A stretch of 64,000 bases of DNA from Littorina saxatilis. Its lineage: Eukaryota > Mollusca > Gastropoda > Littorinimorpha > Littorinidae. Under the pieces are notes generated by a model. That model saw only the letters and a program-made list of their open reading frames with translations. It did not search any database and was not told where the DNA came from. Location: contig NC_090250.1 in assembly GCF_037325665.1 (NCBI RefSeq), forward strand, positions 19,536,685-19,600,684, written 5' to 3'. This document shows, piece by piece, positions 28,201 through 33,300 of the stretch (position 1 is the stretch's first letter; each line of letters opens with the position of its first letter). The position numbers and the translations under genes are program-made.

Positions 28201-30249
28201 CTTTCTTGTATTCTTGTAATCACAGTAAATCAGTACACCACTTTACAATTCCGACGCTTACATGGAACGAAGAAGAAACTTCATGTGACCGCAGAGACGC
28301 CTCGCATTGGCTGTGTCCTTTTTTTTTTAGCTCTATCTGTCTTCGCATATTGTGTGACTAATGCATCTCATAGTTATAAACTTGACATGATTTTGTTGTG
28401 TTGTTGATTTAAACCCAGTGATTATTGGCTAACAATGGCATATCACTGTTGGATGATCGGTTGTGGAAATAGAAGCTACCATCTTTCGAAAATGGAACTT
28501 ACCTGGCTGCAACTTCCTTGTGTCACTGTGTGAACCTTCCAAATTCTTTTTCCTAACACTCAAAAAACGCTTTCAGTGCTTTTTTGCTCCAAAGCTGAAC
28601 CTTTTGGAGAGAAATTACGCTCTTGCACTGGGGAGCTGGAAAGATTGTGTGTTTGCACAAAAAAACACTGTGCATGTGCAAAGTCAGAATGCCCACGGAA
28701 CTGTTAAGTGGTGTACAGGATGGGCCATAAAAAGTGTCCACATTTAATTTGTTAATATTTTTCCTGTAAAGTGATATTTTCTTTTCTGTTTCAGATAGAA
28801 TTTGAGACAAGCATCTTAGAATTCTTTTAAAGCCTGAATGGATCGCATTCCAGTAGAGGAAAGGACCAAAATCGTTGAACTTTACTTTGCTACCAATTCT
28901 GTGGTTCTCGCCCAGCGCGCTTTTCGGAGAGAGTTCCCTGGCACACACTGTCCATGTGCGAGAACTGTGAAGCGCCTCGTGGATAAATTCAGGAACACTG
29001 GTAGTCTCGCAGATAACAATAAAGGACATAACCCTGAATTTATCCACGAGGCGCTTCACAGTTCTCGCACATGGACAGTGTGTGCCAGGGAACTCTCTCC
29101 GAAAAGCGCGCTGGGCGAGAACCACAGAATTGGTAGCAAAGTAAAGTTCAACGATTTTGGTCCTTTCCTCTACTGGAATGCGATCCATTCAGGCTTTAAA
29201 AGAATTCTAAGATGCTTGTCTCAAATTCTATCTGAAACAGAAAAGAAAATATCACTTTACAGGAAAAATATTAACAAATTGAATGTGGACACTTTTTATG
29301 GCCCACCCTGTATTTCTGTACAAGCTGATCACGTTTCTTTTAGTCGGGGTTGAACATTATGAATCCTCAGAACCAAACAGTTCTATGCAGCCCTGAAAGT
29401 CCAACAAATTGTGTACTCGTCTTTGGCCAGTGATTCTGAAAATTTACTAGCCAGAGAGCAAACTTTACTAGCCAAACCAACGATTTGTTTCAGCAACTTT
29501 ACTCGCATTTGGCGAGTAGATGAACATTTCTACTCACCAGTTACATGTTTCTACTCGCCATGGCGAGTAAAATACTCACCACTTTCAGGCCTGCTACGCT
29601 TTCATGGACATATCATACTCGGTCCACAAGATCTACACTCTGTGCCGTTCTGGCATGGAGCCTCATGTGTCCTCTTGTCTTTCATTCTTTTTCTTGTTGT
29701 TTTCTTTGTGTTGTTGCCAGTTGGGTGAAGTATGTCAGACACTGGAGGTGCTGATGGAGCTGCTGGGGGTGGAAGAGAATGATGTGATGACGGAGCACTG
29801 CATGTCGCTGCTTGAACTGGCTGTCACCACTGTTCCCACACTGGGTGAGTATTCTATTCCTAGCTCTCACCTCTTCGCCGTGAGTACACTGTCCTACAGG
29901 GCTGCCAACTGTTATGCTTTCAGCATAGCATGCTAGGTTTTAAGACAAATTGCAACGCTGTGACGCCAAGCTCAGAATTGCTACACTCAAACAAATCATC
30001 ACAAGCATGCAACATTTTTGTTGCGGCCCTATGCTCCACAGGGAGTCTACAGGAATAAGTCAAGTAAGTCAATGCAACATTTTGCTCTTTCTTGTAAGTC
30101 CTGTTACTCATTTCTGATTCTCATTCCGTGTAGGGATTGCAGTGTCGGAGATCTGACCTTTTCACTATGAGTACACTGTCCTAGATCTGAGCTTGACAAA
30201 AATAAAATATTTGCACTTGAGCAAAATATCTCTCTTTCTTACTCTCTCT

Positions 30250-30342
<93 letters not shown>

Positions 30343-33300
30343 CACTTTTGCGTTTGTTTTTGTGTGTTATTTATTTATTTTTTAATACAAATCTAATAAT
30401 AGGTTCATGCCAAAACTCTTTATCTTATGTTCAATATTCTGTCCATCTGTCTGTCTCAGTTTTATCTTGTATCAAGTTTTACAGATTGTGAAAAAAACAG
30501 AGTATAGCATAGTTGTAATAAGGAAAGGCTAAGCTTGCAGCCAACCCATGACAGAAGCCGTTTCTTTGTACAGGTGACAAGCTGTATGCCTACAGGGCGT
30601 TTTTGACTGGTGCTGGTTTGGCCTTGATGCGAGTGAAAGTCTGTCGTGGGGGTTCAGGTATGTTGAGTTCGGTCTTAAAAGATATTTAAAAAAACAGTAC
30701 AGTGGAACCTCCCTTTTAAGACCCCCCCCTCCCCCATTTATGACTTCTTCTTTATTAAGACCTTGAATTTTCAGATTTCTTGTTCATAACCTGTGTAAAG
30801 TGACCTCCATTTTAAGAATAAGACTTCCTCCACTTTAAGACTGGATTTTCTCAGATTTTAGGGGGCTTAAAAGTGTTAGTTAGCTGCAATTTGAACAATC
30901 ACTTGCATACCATTGGCAGGGCGGGGATGTAGCTCAGTCGGTAGCGCACTGGATTTGTATCCAGTTGGCCGCTGTCAGCGTGAGTTCGTCCCCACGTTCG
31001 GCGAGAGATTTATTTCTCAGAGTCAACTTTGTGTGCAGACTCTCCTCGGTGTCCGAACACCCCCGTGTGTACACGCAAGCACAAGACCAAGTGCGCACGA
31101 AAAAGATCCTGTAATTCATGTCAGAGTTCGGTGGGTTATAGAAACACGAAAATACCCAGCATGCTTCCTCCGAAAGCGGCGTATGGCTGCCTAAATGGCG
31201 GGGTAAAAACGGTCATACACGTAAAAGCCGTGGGAGTTTCAGCCCATGAACGAACAAACAAACAAAAAATACCATTGGCAGTAAGCTCCCTCTTGAAGTG
31301 AAGGCAGAACTGTTGGCAGACTGAAACTGGAAACTCCAGAGATTTGTGTTCCACTACAGTTTTTGCTGTGATTTCATTAATTGCTGTGCGTACGGAGCAC
31401 ATGAGTGAGCCTCAGCATAATTTTTTCATTAACCCCTTGACGGCCACAATATGTATCAGGTACTACTTTGCTTTAAAGAAAAAATCAATGCTCTGACAAG
31501 GGTACAATCGCTAGTGATTGGCCTAAAATGTCACTCGGTGTCTGTATGGAAAAGCAAGGAAAAGCAACGCTTCTACAGCCTATAAGAGCTTGACAGAGTT
31601 GTGTCCAAGCATCGTCAATTACATTCCCATTTTCCTTGCATGGCTCACATGCCAGGGAGTGAGTTCAGGAAAGCTCACTTAGACATACATACGGAAACTT
31701 TCATATGTTGATTTCAGATAAGAAAGAAGGGAGTGAAGTGAGGTATACTGAAACTTTTGTATGTTGATTTCAGATAAGAAAGAAGGGAAGGAAATGAAAC
31801 TTTCATATGTAAATTTCAGATAAGAAAGAAGGGAAGGAAATGAAACTTTTGTATGTTGATTACAGACAAGAAAGAAGAGAGTGAAGTGCGGTTCCTCCAA
31901 AGCGCCGTCACCTTCGTGTGTCAGGCACCATCAGGAGCGTCTCCAACAGATCCTGAAAAAGCACAGCTCCTGCAAACATCCTGGCCTGATGTTCAAGAAG
32001 TTTGGGTCCGATGTCTTCAGTGTAGGTCCTACCCCCCGCGGGTTAGGGGGAAGAATTTACCCGATGCCCCCCAGCATGTCGTAAGAGGCGACTAACGGAT
32101 TCTGTTTCTCCTTTTACCCTTGTTAAGTGTTTCTTGTATAGAATATAGTCAATGTTTGTAAAGATTTTAGTCAAGCAGTATGTAAGAAATGTTAAGCCCT
32201 TTCATACCTAAGACTTTAAAATTGGCAATCTAGTGGCTGCTCCGCCTGGCGTCTGGCATTATGGGGTTAGTGCTAGGACTGGTTGGTCCGGTGTCAGAAT
32301 AATGTGACTGGGTGAGACATGAAGCCTGTGCTGCGACTTCTGTCTTGTGTGTGACGCACGTTATATGTCAAAGCAGCACCGCCCTGATATGGCCCTTCGT
32401 GGTCGGTTGGGCGTTAAGCAAACAAACAAACAAAACAAACAAATGTTAAGCCCTTTGTACTGGAAACATTCTCCCAGTAAGGTAATATAGTGTACTACGT
32501 TGCAAGCCCCTGGAGCAATTTTTTGATTAGTGCTTTTGTGAACAAGAAACAATCGACAAGTGGCTCTATCCCATCTCCCCCCCTTTCCCCGTCGCGATAT
32601 AACCTTCGTGGTTGAAAACGACATTAAACACCAAATAAAGAAAGAAAGAAAGAAAGAAATATGAGAAAACTGGGTCTCAAGAGTGAGGTATGGAGGGAAA
32701 TTGTCAGACTCTTAACACTTTGTACCCCAGCTACGTTGACCAAGTTTTTTTTAGCCGAGACCAGCTGTGCTGCAGGTCACTCAGAATTGTAGTAACTGTG
32801 TAGTAACTGTATCAACACGCTGGAATGCAGGCGTTAGATCGCCGTTACAGGAAGCGACTGAAGCTAACGGTCTGAGCGGATATTTCCGTACCTGGTCAGA
32901 TAGAGCCATATGAGTGGGTACGGATATATCCGTACCTGAGAGACAATGCGTTAAACAGATCATCTGAGAAAGTCAGGTCCATATTAAAAGGGGCAAGTTA
33001 AAACGTGGGGGATAACAATGGTGGTTCCGATGTTTGTCATTTTATCCTGCTTGTTAGTTTTCATGATGGTTTCGCCTTCCTTACAATGTGGGTGTGAACT
33101 CTTGGTTTTATTTTGTTTTAGCCCTGAAGCCACTGGTGGTGCAGGTACCAGAGCTGGTGGACTCGTTTCTTCAACGGGACTTTATTTCCACAGTCATCAG
33201 ACTGCTGCGACAGCAAGGTATCTAGACACATTTAACGACGTAATACATCGTTTGACGCCAACAATTAATTTAGCCAGTTAGACATAAGACATCGATTGAC

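Noticed and set aside
28430-28715. Possible THAP-like zinc finger (HCWMIGCGNRSYHLSK)
   Set aside because: Only a short Cys motif is visible and the frame does not continue into a recognisable domain; too weak to annotate.
31866-32095. Reading NCDN exon 16 on past 32021
   Set aside because: The frame continues into SINE sequence; the T|GTAGGT donor restores phase with exon 17 and family length.
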